Source: JACKOD01 sp041591635
GTDB lineage: Bacteria; Pseudomonadota; Gammaproteobacteria; Pseudomonadales; Oleiphilaceae
Assembly (NCBI GenBank): GCA_041591635.1
Contig: JBFHRO010000202.1
Coordinates: 1-5,998 of the forward strand
DNA length: 5,998 nucleotides
Reading direction: 5' to 3'
A program made the position numbers and the translations under genes. Below the pieces are notes generated by a model. That model was not told the DNA's origin. It did no database searches and saw nothing but the letters and a program-made list of their open reading frames with translations. Below, piece after piece: positions 5,671 through 5,998 of the stretch (the stretch's first letter is position 1; every line of letters starts with the position of its first letter).

Positions 5671-5998
5671 CTAACCTCCTGCTTTTTTGACCTGGTAACC
5701 GAGTTTTGTTAACTCATCCAGAACCAGGTCGCGTTTGTCACCTTGTATTTCAATCGTGAAATCTTTAACCGATCCCCCGACGCCACAGCGTTTTTTCAGG
5801 GTCGAACACAGCTGCTTGAGTTCATCTTCCGGCAGCGGCACGCCTTTGACCAGCGTCACGCCAGCCCCCTTGCGGCCTTTTGTTTCACGGCTGACCCTGA
5901 CTACACCATCACCTTTGGGCAGTTGTTGTCGCTTGCACTGGCATTCCTTTACAGGGCGCTCACATCCGGGGCACAAACGGCCGCTTTCGGTGGAGTAA
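5671..5998 (-). CDS. yciH: YciH, SUI1/eIF1-like translation factor (5' end cut by window edge)
   Basis: 108 residues are visible. The reading frame continues through the right edge, beginning 'YSTESGRLCPGCERP', which matches the 'VYSTETGR' start region of E. coli YciH, so the true start lies just outside; TTG 5976 should not be used. The SUI1 core shows 'KGDGVVRVSRETKGRKGAGV', a central 'LPEDELKQLCSTLKKRCGVG', and the conserved 'KDFTIEIQGDKRDLVLDEL', ending in '-KKAGG'. Bacterial SUI1 proteins are homologues of eukaryotic initiation factor eIF1; E. coli YciH has been linked to initiation fidelity and stress-time translation control. The N-terminal C-P-x-C ... C-x-C cluster resembles a small zinc-binding knuckle; E. 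coli YciH lacks it, and I recall it from Pseudomonas-type homologues. The L,D-transpeptidase gene follows 24 bases downstream. Confidence 0.95.
   Translation of the reverse strand, partial: YSTESGRLCPGCERPVKECQCKRQQLPKGDGVVRVSRETKGRKGAGVTLVKGVPLPEDELKQLCSTLKKRCGVGGSVKDFTIEIQGDKRDLVLDELTKLGYQVKKAGG

Noticed and set aside
5671..5976. Complete 101-residue YciH starting at TTG 5976
   Set aside because: Codons between 5976 and the window edge stay open and match the conserved YciH N terminus ('YSTESGR'), so the gene is longer and only cut by the edge.

Overview
The window looks like ordinary chromosome from a Gammaproteobacterium of fairly high GC, possibly a marine Cellvibrionales-like lineage. 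This rests on the protein types (an ErfK/YbiS-type L,D-transpeptidase, a YciH/SUI1 protein, an LCAD-type acyl-CoA dehydrogenase, a DUF4136 lipoprotein and an 'IDGYLRNA'-type lipoprotein). The placement is an impression from family resemblance, not from a search. There are no RNA genes, transposases, CRISPR arrays or phage genes.

Left part (1-1965, + strand): the last 45 codons of an OmpR/PhoB-type response regulator enter from the left edge. A small DUF4136-type outer-membrane lipoprotein follows after 30 bases. After a 120-base gap with a 6-bp inverted repeat comes a complete acyl-CoA dehydrogenase of the long-chain/isovaleryl type, then a plausible weak terminator.

Middle (about 2000-4670, + strand): a clearly AT-richer stretch carries a small two-helix membrane protein with a cytoplasmic PH-like domain. 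A 150-base gap then leads to a 607-residue lipoprotein. Its N-terminal half has a calcium-loop-like motif and a conserved 'ISPLTTLV' block, and its C-terminal half is beta-rich with an isolated Rhs/YD-like motif. This gene ends in the best terminator of the window (10-bp perfect stem plus U-rich tract).

Right part (4690-5998, - strand): a YciH/SUI1 gene, cut by the right edge, is followed 24 bases later by a periplasmic LysM + YkuD L,D-transpeptidase. The two are probably one transcript, converging on the big lipoprotein gene.

The shared theme is loosely the cell envelope: two lipoproteins, one inner-membrane protein and one peptidoglycan-modifying enzyme. The genes do not form an obvious single system, and I see no convincing previously undescribed system. 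The least ordinary items are the large lipoprotein and the low-GC membrane-protein gene.
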